A stretch of 64,000 bases of DNA from an uncultured Cuneatibacter sp. (GTDB lineage Bacteria > Bacillota > Clostridia > Lachnospirales > Lachnospiraceae). Positions within the stretch are counted from its first letter, which is position 1; every line of letters begins with the position of its first letter. The notes beneath the pieces were generated by a model, which was not told the origin of the DNA, made no database searches, and saw only the letters and a program-made list of their open reading frames with translations. The stretch spans positions 15,393-79,392 of the forward strand of contig CAKQHB010000013.1 in NCBI GenBank assembly GCA_934234215.1, given 5' to 3'. Position numbers and translations under genes: made by a program. This document shows, piece by piece, positions 6,981 through 14,179 of this stretch.

Positions 6981-8683
6981 GTCAGAAACAGGAAACGAAA
7001 CGAAGATCGGCACTTGCAATCATGGGAAATCTGATCGGTCTGGTAAAGCCGCTTTTCCCGATTATACTAGCAGCAATTTTGCTTGGAACGCTGGGCTATT
7101 TGTGCGCAATCTTTCTGACAATTCTGGCATCTCAGGCAGTCCTTTCCGGATTATCGGCAGATCTCGCAATGACAGGATTTCTTGCAAAGATTCCGACAAA
7201 AGCGATTTTTGTACTCCTTGTGGTTCTGGCGGTGATGCGAGGCGTCCTGCATTATGTGGAGCAATATTGCAACCACTTTATCGCATTTAAATTGCTGGCA
7301 ATCATCCGTCACAAAGTATTTGCGGCGCTTCGGAAGCTGTGTCCGGCAAAGCTGGAGGGCAGAGAGAAGGGCAATTTGATCTCGATTATTACGACCGATA
7401 TTGAATTGTTGGAAGTATTTTATGCGCACACGATTTCGCCAATTGCGATCGCAATCCTGACCTCTCTTCTGATGGTCGTATTTTTGTGTCAGTATCACAT
7501 CGCAATCGGCGCTTTGGCGCTGGCAGCTTATCTGATCGTCGGTGTTTGCATTCCTCTCTGGAATGGCAAGCGGGGCGGAAATAGCGGTATGGAATTTCGA
7601 ACGGAATTCGGCGGCCTGAACAGTTTTGTGCTGGACTCGCTGCGCGGCTTGGATGAGACGATTCAGTATGGGCAGGGCGCAGAGCGGGAGACAGAGATGC
7701 AGCAACGCTCGGAAAAGCTTTCCGGATTGCAAAAGCGCCTGAGCCGTCTGGAGGGAAGTCAGCGTTCGGTGACAAATCTGGCGATTTTGGCAGCTTCATT
7801 CGGAATGTTTTTCCTGACTTTATATTTGTATCAGCATGGACAGATCGGCTTTGATGGTGTCCTGATCGGAACCGTTTCTATGATGGGATCGTTTGGACCG
7901 GTGGTGGCATTGTCCGGTTTGTCCAACAATTTGAACCAGACACTTGCCAGCGGTGAGCGTGTACTGTCTCTGTTGGAAGAGCAGCCGCTTGTGGAAGAAA
8001 TTCCGGGAGCGGAAACCAGTGACCCGGAGGCATTCTCCGGCGCTGCGGCAGAGCATGTCACGTTTGCTTACGAAGATGAGACGATTTTGAAAGACTATTC
8101 CATGCAGCTTGTTCCGGGAAAAATCACCGGAATCCACGGAGCCAGCGGTTCCGGAAAATCTACATTATTGAAGCTGCTGATGCGCTTCTGGGATGTGGAT
8201 GCAGGAACGGTTCTGGTAGATGGGGAGAATGTCCGCAAGATGCCGACGAAGCATTTGCGGGATCTGGAAAGCTATGTGACACAGGAAACACATTTGTTCC
8301 ACGATTCCATTGCAGCCAATATTGCAATCGGAAAGCCCGGCGCTTCGCGGGAAGAGATCATAGAAGCCGCAAAGAAAGCAGCCATTCATGACTTTATTCT
8401 GACATTACCGGAGGGATACGATACAAAAGTCGGTGAGCTGGGAGATACGCTGTCCGGTGGAGAAAAGCAGCGAATTGGCATTGCACGGGCATTTCTGCAT
8501 GATGCACCGCTGTTGCTTTTGGATGAGCCGACATCGAATCTGGACTCTCTGAATGAAGGAATTATTCTGAAATCGTTGAAAGAATCTGCACAAAAGAAGA
8601 CAGTTGTGCTGGTTTCCCATCGCGTTTCTACAATGAGTGCAGCGGATACTGTCTATGAAGTAGAAAACGGGAGAATTTCATAA
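6977..8683 (+). CDS. CydC-like ABC exporter half (ATP-binding/permease)
   Basis: A 568-residue partner of the preceding half transporter, starting in an ATGA overlap. Membrane helices occupy roughly residues 15-320. The nucleotide-binding domain has Walker A GASGSGKST (~388-396), signature LSGGEKQRIGIARAF (~491), Walker B LLLLDEPTSNLD (~512-523) and switch His in SHRVST. Both halves have intact catalytic motifs, so two functional ATP sites are expected, unlike the exporter at 14.2-18.0 kb. The substrate is not predictable from sequence; a low-molecular-weight thiol is the analogy with CydDC. The gene closes the operon; a promoter-like TTGACA and a 10-bp hairpin follow. Confidence 0.8.
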   Translation: MSQKQETKRRSALAIMGNLIGLVKPLFPIILAAILLGTLGYLCAIFLTILASQAVLSGLSADLAMTGFLAKIPTKAIFVLLVVLAVMRGVLHYVEQYCNHFIAFKLLAIIRHKVFAALRKLCPAKLEGREKGNLISIITTDIELLEVFYAHTISPIAIAILTSLLMVVFLCQYHIAIGALALAAYLIVGVCIPLWNGKRGGNSGMEFRTEFGGLNSFVLDSLRGLDETIQYGQGAERETEMQQRSEKLSGLQKRLSRLEGSQRSVTNLAILAASFGMFFLTLYLYQHGQIGFDGVLIGTVSMMGSFGPVVALSGLSNNLNQTLASGERVLSLLEEQPLVEEIPGAETSDPEAFSGAAAEHVTFAYEDETILKDYSMQLVPGKITGIHGASGSGKSTLLKLLMRFWDVDAGTVLVDGENVRKMPTKHLRDLESYVTQETHLFHDSIAANIAIGKPGASREEIIEAAKKAAIHDFILTLPEGYDTKVGELGDTLSGGEKQRIGIARAFLHDAPLLLLDEPTSNLDSLNEGIILKSLKESAQKKTVVLVSHRVSTMSAADTVYEVENGRIS

Positions 8684-8684
8684 C

Positions 8685-8745
8685 TTGACACATCCTGAGA
8701 AGGTGATACGATGAAAGCAGAATGCGAGAGTGTTCTGCTTTCGTT
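8685..8745 (+). promoter_or_regulatory. Promoter-like motif followed by a perfect hairpin
   Basis: TTGACA (8685-8690), 16 bp and TACGAT (8707-8712) resemble a promoter just after the ABC stop codon. Immediately after lies a perfect 10-bp hairpin, GAAAGCAGAA (8713-8722) with TTCTGCTTTC (8733-8742), then GTTT. It probably terminates the ABC operon; transcripts starting here would lose part of the left arm and so read on into the MoxR gene. Confidence 0.5.
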
Positions 8746-8803
8746 TATATGAGTAAAAGAATTTGTATAAATAGACAAGTGCGTAAAAACAGGGAGAGCT
8801 TGT

Positions 8804-9721
8804 ATGTTAGAGAAATTAAAAGAAGCCGGTCTTCGTCCGGAATTGATCGAGGGGATTCGTCAGTTTCGGGAACAGTATCCGGTAGAAGAGCGACTGCAGG
8901 GAAGAATTCCGACACCGGATCATTTTTATTATGGCATGGATATCTGGGAGCAGGCAGTGACGGCATTACTGTGCGGCAAAAATATTTTATTAATTGGACA
9001 CAAGGCTACCGGTAAAAATGTTTTTGCGGAAAATCTGGCAGCTGTATTTGGACGCCCGCGCTGGGACATTTCGTTTCATGTGAATATGGACGCGGCATCG
9101 TTGGTGGGAATGGACACCTTTCGAAATGGAGAGGTGATGTTTCGTCCGGGTCCGGTATATCGGGCAGCAAAAGAAGGCGGTTTTGCGGTATTGGATGAGA
9201 TCAATATGGCGAAAAGTGAGGCGCTGGCAGTGCTGCATGCGGTGCTGGATTTCCGCAGAAGTATGGATGTGCCGGGCTATGAGCGTCTGGAGCTTCATCC
9301 GGCGACTCGCTTTATTGCGACGATGAACTATGGTTATGCCGGAACGAAGGAGTTGAACGAGGCTCTGGTATCAAGATTTGCAGTGATTCGGATGCCGATG
9401 ATTTCGCAGGATAGTCTGACAACTTTGATTCAGGATCAATATCCGAAGATTCGAAAAGAGGCAGCCTCGGAGCTGGCAACTGTTTTTCTGGATCTGCAAA
9501 AGAAGTGTGAAAAAGGTGAAATTTCTTCCAAAGCGTTGGATCTGCGTGGCTTGCTGGACGCAATCGCATTGATGGAAAAAGGACTGGAGGTGCATACTGC
9601 GCTGGATCTTGGTATTACGAATAAATCGTTTGACGAATATGAGCAGACGTTGATTCGGGATACGATTCGCAGTCGAATTTCCGGAAAAGCGAAAAAGCAC
9701 ACACTGTTTGTGGAATCATGA
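8804..9721 (+). CDS. MoxR-type AAA+ ATPase
   Basis: A 305-residue AAA+ ATPase of the MoxR/NorQ class, chaperones that activate or assemble partner complexes together with VWA-domain proteins. Walker A is GHKATGKN (~66-73), Walker B is FAVLDEIN (~126-133), and TRFIATMNYGYAG (~168-180) is the sensor region, followed by the arginine-containing segment LNEALVSRFAVI. ATG follows GGGAGAG by a normal distance. Ten bases separate it from the VWA gene, so the two form the usual MoxR-VWA pair. The client protein is unknown; no oxidase, NO reductase or chelatase gene is in view. Confidence 0.85.
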   Translation: MLEKLKEAGLRPELIEGIRQFREQYPVEERLQGRIPTPDHFYYGMDIWEQAVTALLCGKNILLIGHKATGKNVFAENLAAVFGRPRWDISFHVNMDAASLVGMDTFRNGEVMFRPGPVYRAAKEGGFAVLDEINMAKSEALAVLHAVLDFRRSMDVPGYERLELHPATRFIATMNYGYAGTKELNEALVSRFAVIRMPMISQDSLTTLIQDQYPKIRKEAASELATVFLDLQKKCEKGEISSKALDLRGLLDAIALMEKGLEVHTALDLGITNKSFDEYEQTLIRDTIRSRISGKAKKHTLFVES

Positions 9722-9730
9722 GGATAAAAA

Positions 9731-11467
9731 ATGGAAGATCAGGAAATCAGAGAAGCGAAGCGTGCCAGAAATTTTGTGTGGATGGCAGCAGAAAATTATG
9801 AATTAGAGCCGTTGTATCTGGCATATCAGCCGGATGGAACGGCAGATATGTATCTGAATATGATCATCGGTTTCAGTTGGAAATGGTATGACCAGGACAA
9901 GCTGGAACCGTTTTTTCATATGTTGGGCGGAAAAGAGCAGGAATTGTATGAGGGGCTTTTCTGGATCGGTCTGGAAAATGCATTATATGCAAAAGAGATC
10001 AAGGCGCGTCCGGTTCTGGAAGAACTGCGCCGGGAATATGCGGAGAGCAGTGTTCGCCGTTATCAAAATTACAAGGATTATGCGGAGATTGATCGCATTC
10101 GAAATGCACATTGCAGAGAAATTCTGGGACTTGCCTCGGAATTATCGGAATCGTCTGAAAAACTGCTGCATGCGCTGAATTTTTCGCCGGACTGGGAAAC
10201 AGAAGAGCTGATCGAGCAGATGAAGAGGGTTTTGTGGGACTTTTTCGCTTTTGTACCAAAAGTACAAAAACGCGAGAAAGGTGTGTATTTTTTACAAAAA
10301 GTGTTACCAGCATTTCGATCCATCGGAAAGATGCATGCGACCTATGTGCGGACAAAGACCTATCGAGATCCGAAATCCAGTGGAGAAGGAAAGGGGAATG
10401 TGGTAGAAAAAACAAAGCATTACCTGCTGCAGTTTTCCTTTGGCGGAGATCCGGAAGCAGATGCGGCATATGTGAAAGGCTGTTTCGGGAAAAGTCTGTA
10501 TCCGGAGTATGAACAGGAAATCATCGAAAAGCAGCTTTGCACGGGAAATCACGCAGGCTGTCATTTGTTGTTTACCGATGGAGAACAGACGGCGCAGCAG
10601 GATTCCGGACAGCATGAAACGAGAGAGCAAAAAGAAATCCGGTCGTTTCGTGCAGAGAGCGTTTTGCAGGCGGAACGAAATCGGGAGCACTATCAAAAAC
10701 ATCGTAATGTATACGAAAACAGCATTCGCAGATTGCAGGAAAAGCTGCATCTGGCGCTGGAGAGTGAGCAGGAACCATTTCCGAGCATGGAGATCCACGG
10801 CAGGATTCGTGGAGATCGGGTGTGGCAAGCTCTTTATTTGGACAATCCTCGGGTCTTTGAAAAGAGAGAGCAGTCGAACAATTCTGGATTTTCTGTGGAC
10901 ATTCTGATGGATGCCTCTTCATCGCGCAAGGAGAGTCAGGAGCAGATTGCAGCGCAGGCGTATTTACTGGAACGGGCGCTGGATGGCTGTGATATTCCGG
11001 TGCAGATTTCTTCTTATTGTAGTATTCGTGGATACACAGTTGTGCATTTATTCCGTACTTATGAGGAGACGGAAAAGGCGCAATCAGTCTTTGAATATGT
11101 CTCAGCCGGAAACAACCGAGACGGATTGGCACTTCGCGCTGTGGGACACTTGATGGAAGCATCTCCAAAAGAAAGAAAATTGCTGCTGATTCTGACAGAT
11201 GCAAGTCCGGAGGATGACAAGCTCGCAGGGGAAGGCGCTTTTTATCAGAATCGAGAGTATACGGATGCGCTGGCAGTGCAGGATACGGCAAAAGAAATTC
11301 AGAACTTGAAAAAGAAGGGAATCCAGCCCATCGGAATTTTTATGGGAAGCGAGAGCGGGATTCCGGCAGCAAGAGAAATCTTTGGTAGAGATTTTGTGCG
11401 GATTCAGAGTATCGAGGAATTTGCAGAAGTTGTGGGACGAATTTTACGGGGAAAAATGGAACAGTAA
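9731..11467 (+). CDS. VWA-domain protein, NorD/CoxE-like
   Basis: A 578-residue partner of the MoxR ATPase. The first ~370 residues are helical and charged without recognisable motifs. The C-terminal ~190 residues form a von Willebrand A domain with an intact metal-ion-dependent adhesion site: DASSS (~393-397), the conserved Thr region replaced here by GNNRDGLALR (~455-464), and LLLILTDASPEDD (~480-492). This matches the NorD class (nitric oxide reductase activation protein). No norB or norC is present, so the name should not be read as a role in NO reduction. It likely docks a Mg-bound VWA surface onto an unknown client remodelled by the ATPase. Confidence 0.8.
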   Translation: MEDQEIREAKRARNFVWMAAENYELEPLYLAYQPDGTADMYLNMIIGFSWKWYDQDKLEPFFHMLGGKEQELYEGLFWIGLENALYAKEIKARPVLEELRREYAESSVRRYQNYKDYAEIDRIRNAHCREILGLASELSESSEKLLHALNFSPDWETEELIEQMKRVLWDFFAFVPKVQKREKGVYFLQKVLPAFRSIGKMHATYVRTKTYRDPKSSGEGKGNVVEKTKHYLLQFSFGGDPEADAAYVKGCFGKSLYPEYEQEIIEKQLCTGNHAGCHLLFTDGEQTAQQDSGQHETREQKEIRSFRAESVLQAERNREHYQKHRNVYENSIRRLQEKLHLALESEQEPFPSMEIHGRIRGDRVWQALYLDNPRVFEKREQSNNSGFSVDILMDASSSRKESQEQIAAQAYLLERALDGCDIPVQISSYCSIRGYTVVHLFRTYEETEKAQSVFEYVSAGNNRDGLALRAVGHLMEASPKERKLLLILTDASPEDDKLAGEGAFYQNREYTDALAVQDTAKEIQNLKKKGIQPIGIFMGSESGIPAAREIFGRDFVRIQSIEEFAEVVGRILRGKMEQ

Positions 11468-11516
11468 GTGTAAAAAAGTGGGAATACTTTACACAAAGTG
11501 TAATCTTGTGTAAAAG
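11468..11516 (+). promoter_or_regulatory. Cluster of four GTGTAA half-sites over a promoter
   Basis: GTGTAAA (11468), its inverse TTTACAC (11488), GTGTAA (11498) and GTGTAAAA (11508) are packed in 48 bp. The direct copies are 30 and 10 bp apart, on the same helix face. TTTACA (11488-11493), 17 bp and TAAAAG (11511-11516) could serve as the promoter of the sigma-like gene, so the repeats probably bind its regulator. Confidence 0.45.
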
Positions 11517-11629
11517 AATATCCTTCAGAGGTGGGGAGAATTCTCACTGTGTTAGACTATACCCAGAAAGGAAAAAACAGGGCAGATAATCCGGAAAGAG
11601 AGCTGCAGGAAATGAGAAGGAGAACACAA

Positions 11630-12184
11630 ATGAGTTGGCAGTGTGCACTATACCGCAAAGTGTATGAAACTTATTACAAGGAGGTGTATATTCGCGCAAT
11701 TCTGTTCCTCAGAAGTGAAAAGACTGGTGCAGCATTGACGGAAAGTCTGTTTCGAAGTTTTACAAGAGAAGTTGTTGGTACAAAAACCCTGGAAGATGGA
11801 AAAGAGTGGCTTTTGGAGCAAGGTGTCGCAATGGCATTGGAAGTGCTGCGCCAGAAAGCAAAAGGTCAGTATCAATTTCTGATGAAAGGGATTTTATCTC
11901 AGTTTCAGGAGCGGGAAGAAGAGAGTTATGAAAATGTAGAAGAAATGCTCAAAATTGTCATTCAATATGCAAGCAGAAAAGAGTGGAGGCTGTTCTACAT
12001 TTACATGGCAGACATCTACGAAATTCCAAAATCAAAGGTGTCAGAGAAATTATGTCTCGCAGAGACAGAAATTGAAAGAATTGGCATGGATATGCGGAAA
12101 GACGTTTTTGACCACTGTGAAGCAGAGTGGAAACGCTGTGGTTGGAGAAAAAGAATGGATGAAGATCTGGAAGGGGAACGATAA
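11630..12184 (+). CDS. Divergent ECF sigma factor-like protein
   Basis: A 184-residue protein that looks like a decayed or highly divergent extracytoplasmic-function sigma factor. Near the N-terminus, ALYRKVYETYYKEVYIRAILF resembles region 2.1-2.2, and the C-terminal third, with FYIYMADIYEIPKSKVSEKL, resembles a region 4 helix-turn-helix. The linker is longer than usual. ATG 11630 is chosen because AGAAGGAGA lies just upstream; a GTG at 11531 would add 33 unsupported residues. It is followed at 33 bp by a single-pass membrane protein and then a secreted protein, the usual sigma, anti-sigma and target order. Without a profile search the sigma assignment remains tentative; a DNA-binding regulator of another type is possible. 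Confidence 0.45.
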   Translation: MSWQCALYRKVYETYYKEVYIRAILFLRSEKTGAALTESLFRSFTREVVGTKTLEDGKEWLLEQGVAMALEVLRQKAKGQYQFLMKGILSQFQEREEESYENVEEMLKIVIQYASRKEWRLFYIYMADIYEIPKSKVSEKLCLAETEIERIGMDMRKDVFDHCEAEWKRCGWRKRMDEDLEGER

Positions 12185-12217
12185 AAATACAGATGTGAGT
12201 GAGAATTGGAGAAAAAA

Positions 12218-13009
12218 GTGAAAACATGGAGAAAGCCTGATACAAACGAAGATCCGTTTGATCTGTCGTTGGAATCTCTGCTGCAAAGAGCGGAAGAAGC
12301 GGAGGAAAGAAACTTCGAGGACATGCAGGAGCTGTTATTTCAGATAGAAAAAATGGAAAGAAAAGAAGGATGGAAACGAAAAACGCCAGACAAAAAGCAG
12401 GCATTTCACATTCGTTCCATCTTTCAGAAGGCACGTTCAGGTCAGAAGAATGTCAGAAAAATACTGCTTGCCATGGGACTTTGCCTGGTGATCGGGGTCG
12501 TGTCAGGCGGAATCGAAGCAAATGGCGGCTTTCAGGTTGGACTGTGGATGCAAAACCGGCATGGTGTCTCCTACTTGAAGGGGGAAATGGCAGATCGGTA
12601 TGAGAGCAACGACATCAATAAAAAACTGCAGGAAATCAGCGAGACATTAGATGCGGCGCTGCTGCAGTTTAAGACAGAGGAGAAGGAGAGTGTTGTATGT
12701 ACGAAAGTAAATTGTAATGAACAAGAGAAAATTGCTAATATAGATGCACGAATTGGATATGAGTCATATCACATTGAAATTGTAAAGGCGAAAGAAAGTA
12801 TATCTTACTCACTGTCTGAGGATTTAAAAGTTGTGGAAAAAATGCAGATAGGTAGTAGTGAAGAAGCTGTGATTTATACATGGACAGATGAAGATAGAAA
12901 AAAAGGTTATTATGCTTATATAGTAAAGGATGCAACAATAATTACTATTGGAACAGGAGCCGATCTTGGTAAGCTTCGCAAAGTGTTGCTGATGCTATCA
13001 GTGGGATGA
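12218..13009 (+). CDS. Single-pass membrane protein, possible anti-sigma factor
   Basis: A 263-residue protein with a charged cytoplasmic N-terminus (~85 residues), one membrane segment (ILLAMGLCLVIGVVSGGI, ~84-101) and an extracytoplasmic domain of about 160 residues that recalls DUF4367-type domains near its end (YTWTDEDRKKGYYAYIVKDATIITIGT). GTG 12218 is preferred, since GGAG at 12208-12211 sits 6 nt before it; the TTG at 12206 lacks a site. The topology and its place after a sigma-like gene fit an anti-sigma factor, but no zinc-binding anti-sigma motif is visible. From about 12700 the DNA becomes clearly more AT-rich than the first half, so the outer domain may have a separate origin. Confidence 0.5.
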   Translation: MKTWRKPDTNEDPFDLSLESLLQRAEEAEERNFEDMQELLFQIEKMERKEGWKRKTPDKKQAFHIRSIFQKARSGQKNVRKILLAMGLCLVIGVVSGGIEANGGFQVGLWMQNRHGVSYLKGEMADRYESNDINKKLQEISETLDAALLQFKTEEKESVVCTKVNCNEQEKIANIDARIGYESYHIEIVKAKESISYSLSEDLKVVEKMQIGSSEEAVIYTWTDEDRKKGYYAYIVKDATIITIGTGADLGKLRKVLLMLSVG

Positions 13010-13028
13010 AAATGGGAGGATTAAGAGT

Positions 13029-13499
13029 ATGAAAAGAACAGGAAGCAGTGTATTATTAGCAATGATGATGTTATTGGCATTTGGAGTGAACGCATTTGCA
13101 GCAGAAGGTCCGAATCGTGAGGTAACAGTGACAGAATCAAATACATCCAGTGATACGGTGTATTTTATTGGGGACACAAATGCAAGAGGAAAACTGGCAT
13201 ATGGAACATTATCGATTACTAATACATCCCCTTCTGTGGCAACAGTAACCGGAGCAACTTATGCAAATGAATGGTGCTCTTTGTTAAAATGCATGATTGA
13301 GCTTTACAAGTACAATCCAAGCACGTCTGTATCAACATATATTGATTCATACAACATTTATGGAACAAATGGAATGTCTTGCTGTGGATCAAAAGATTTC
13401 AAAGTACCGTCAAAAGGTTACTACTTCGCAACGGGACAGCATTGTTATAAGAGCGAAGAATTTAAGTACACCCAGACCGAAGCAATCAAAATCAACTAA
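13029..13499 (+). CDS. Small secreted cysteine-containing protein, unknown function
   Basis: A 156-residue preprotein with a classical signal peptide (MKRTGSSVLLAMMMLLAFGVN, cleavage expected after NAFA), leaving about 131 residues. The mature part is rich in Thr, Ser and Tyr, looks beta-stranded, and has five cysteines (EWCSLLKC, SCCGS, QHC). It is not recognised. GGGAGGA precedes the ATG. It is the last gene before a strong terminator and follows the sigma-like and membrane genes by 19 bp, so it is probably the operon's effector or the molecule sensed by the membrane protein. Its base composition is AT-rich like the preceding 300 bp. Confidence 0.6.
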   Translation: MKRTGSSVLLAMMMLLAFGVNAFAAEGPNREVTVTESNTSSDTVYFIGDTNARGKLAYGTLSITNTSPSVATVTGATYANEWCSLLKCMIELYKYNPSTSVSTYIDSYNIYGTNGMSCCGSKDFKVPSKGYYFATGQHCYKSEEFKYTQTEAIKIN

Positions 13500-13521
13500 A
13501 TACCTCAACCCATCCTTACGG

Positions 13522-13560
13522 GAGCGAGCTACTTGCTGAACGCAAAGTGGTTCGCTCTTT
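13522..13560 (+). terminator. Rho-independent terminator
   Basis: GAGCGA pairs with TCGCTC, and the interior CTACTTGC pairs with GCAAAGTGG, giving a long hairpin followed by TTTT. It closes the operon that starts with the sigma-like gene. Confidence 0.85.
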
Positions 13561-13561
13561 T

Positions 13562-13592
13562 CGCTTTCTAGGAAATTGCGTCGCATTTTCTA
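13562..13592 (+). repeat. Partial dispersed repeat (first hairpin only)
   Basis: GCTTTCTAGGAAATTGCG followed by CGCATTTTCTAGC matches the first hairpin of the dispersed element at 4633-4666 with a few changes. The GC-rich centre and last hairpin are missing. Confidence 0.65.
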
Positions 13593-13623
13593 GCTTTTTA
13601 TAATTACTTTAGAAAAAATTTAT

Positions 13624-13688
13624 TTGACTCTCTCCCTATCCACATTTATAATCTAACCCTGTTAGATAAATACCTAACGGGGATAGAT
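13624..13688 (+). promoter_or_regulatory. MarR-operon promoter with palindromic operators
   Basis: TTGACT (13624-13629), 17 bp and TATAAT (13647-13652) form a near-consensus promoter. From the -10 onwards lies a 15-bp inverted repeat, ATCTAACCCTGTTAG (13651-13665) and CTAACGGGGATAGAT (13674-13688), matching at 13 of 15 positions. Its left arm is itself a perfect palindrome, TCTAAC-CCT-GTTAGA. This placement suggests autorepression by the MarR protein encoded next. Confidence 0.7.
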
Positions 13689-13720
13689 ATTTGAAAAAGC
13701 GTGATGTAAAAGGAGCGATT

Positions 13721-14179
13721 ATGGCAACGGATGAGCAGATCAGGAGAGTCTTTCAGGAAATCAGGAAGATGCATCCGGAAGAAATGTGCAAGTATATGGA
13801 TGAGACGCAGGCTGGTCTTGGCGGAGTGATGCGGCTGCTTTATATGGAAAAAGAACCGATCACAGCAGGCGCAATCAGTGAGAAGCTGGGAATCAGCACA
13901 GCGCGAGTCGCTGTTTTGTTGAAAAAGCTGGAGGCGAAAGGAACCATCAGCAGACTGCGAGATCCTGCAGATGCACGTAAGACTCTGGTGCAGTTGACAG
14001 ATTCTGGAATGGAGTGGATTCAGGAGACTTGGAAGAAAATTCGTGACCAGATGGGGAAAATGATTGATACGATTGGTGAGGAGCGACTGATGGAATTTAT
14101 CGAAGTCGGAATTGAGATTCGAAAAATTATGCAGGAGCTTCCGGAAGATTTTGAAGAACTAGAAGGAGAGGACAGATGA
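13721..14179 (+). CDS. MarR family transcriptional regulator
   Basis: A 152-residue winged-helix regulator. The DNA-binding core is ITAGAISEKLGISTARVAVLL (recognition-helix region, ~48-68), followed by the wing KGTISRLRDPADARKTLVQLT (~73-93), whose D-x-R signature is typical of MarR. Flanking helices form the dimer interface. ATG 13721 is chosen because AGGAG at 13711-13715 is 5 nt upstream; a TTG at 13691 would place the start inside the operator. The gene ends in an ATGA overlap with the first ABC gene. It most likely represses its own operon and releases on binding a small hydrophobic or phenolic compound, as is common for MarR proteins next to drug exporters. Confidence 0.9.
   Translation: MATDEQIRRVFQEIRKMHPEEMCKYMDETQAGLGGVMRLLYMEKEPITAGAISEKLGISTARVAVLLKKLEAKGTISRLRDPADARKTLVQLTDSGMEWIQETWKKIRDQMGKMIDTIGEERLMEFIEVGIEIRKIMQELPEDFEELEGEDR

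Noticed and set aside
9731..11467. Nitric oxide reductase activation function for the VWA protein
   Set aside because: The architecture matches NorD, but no nor structural genes are present, so the specific function is not claimed.
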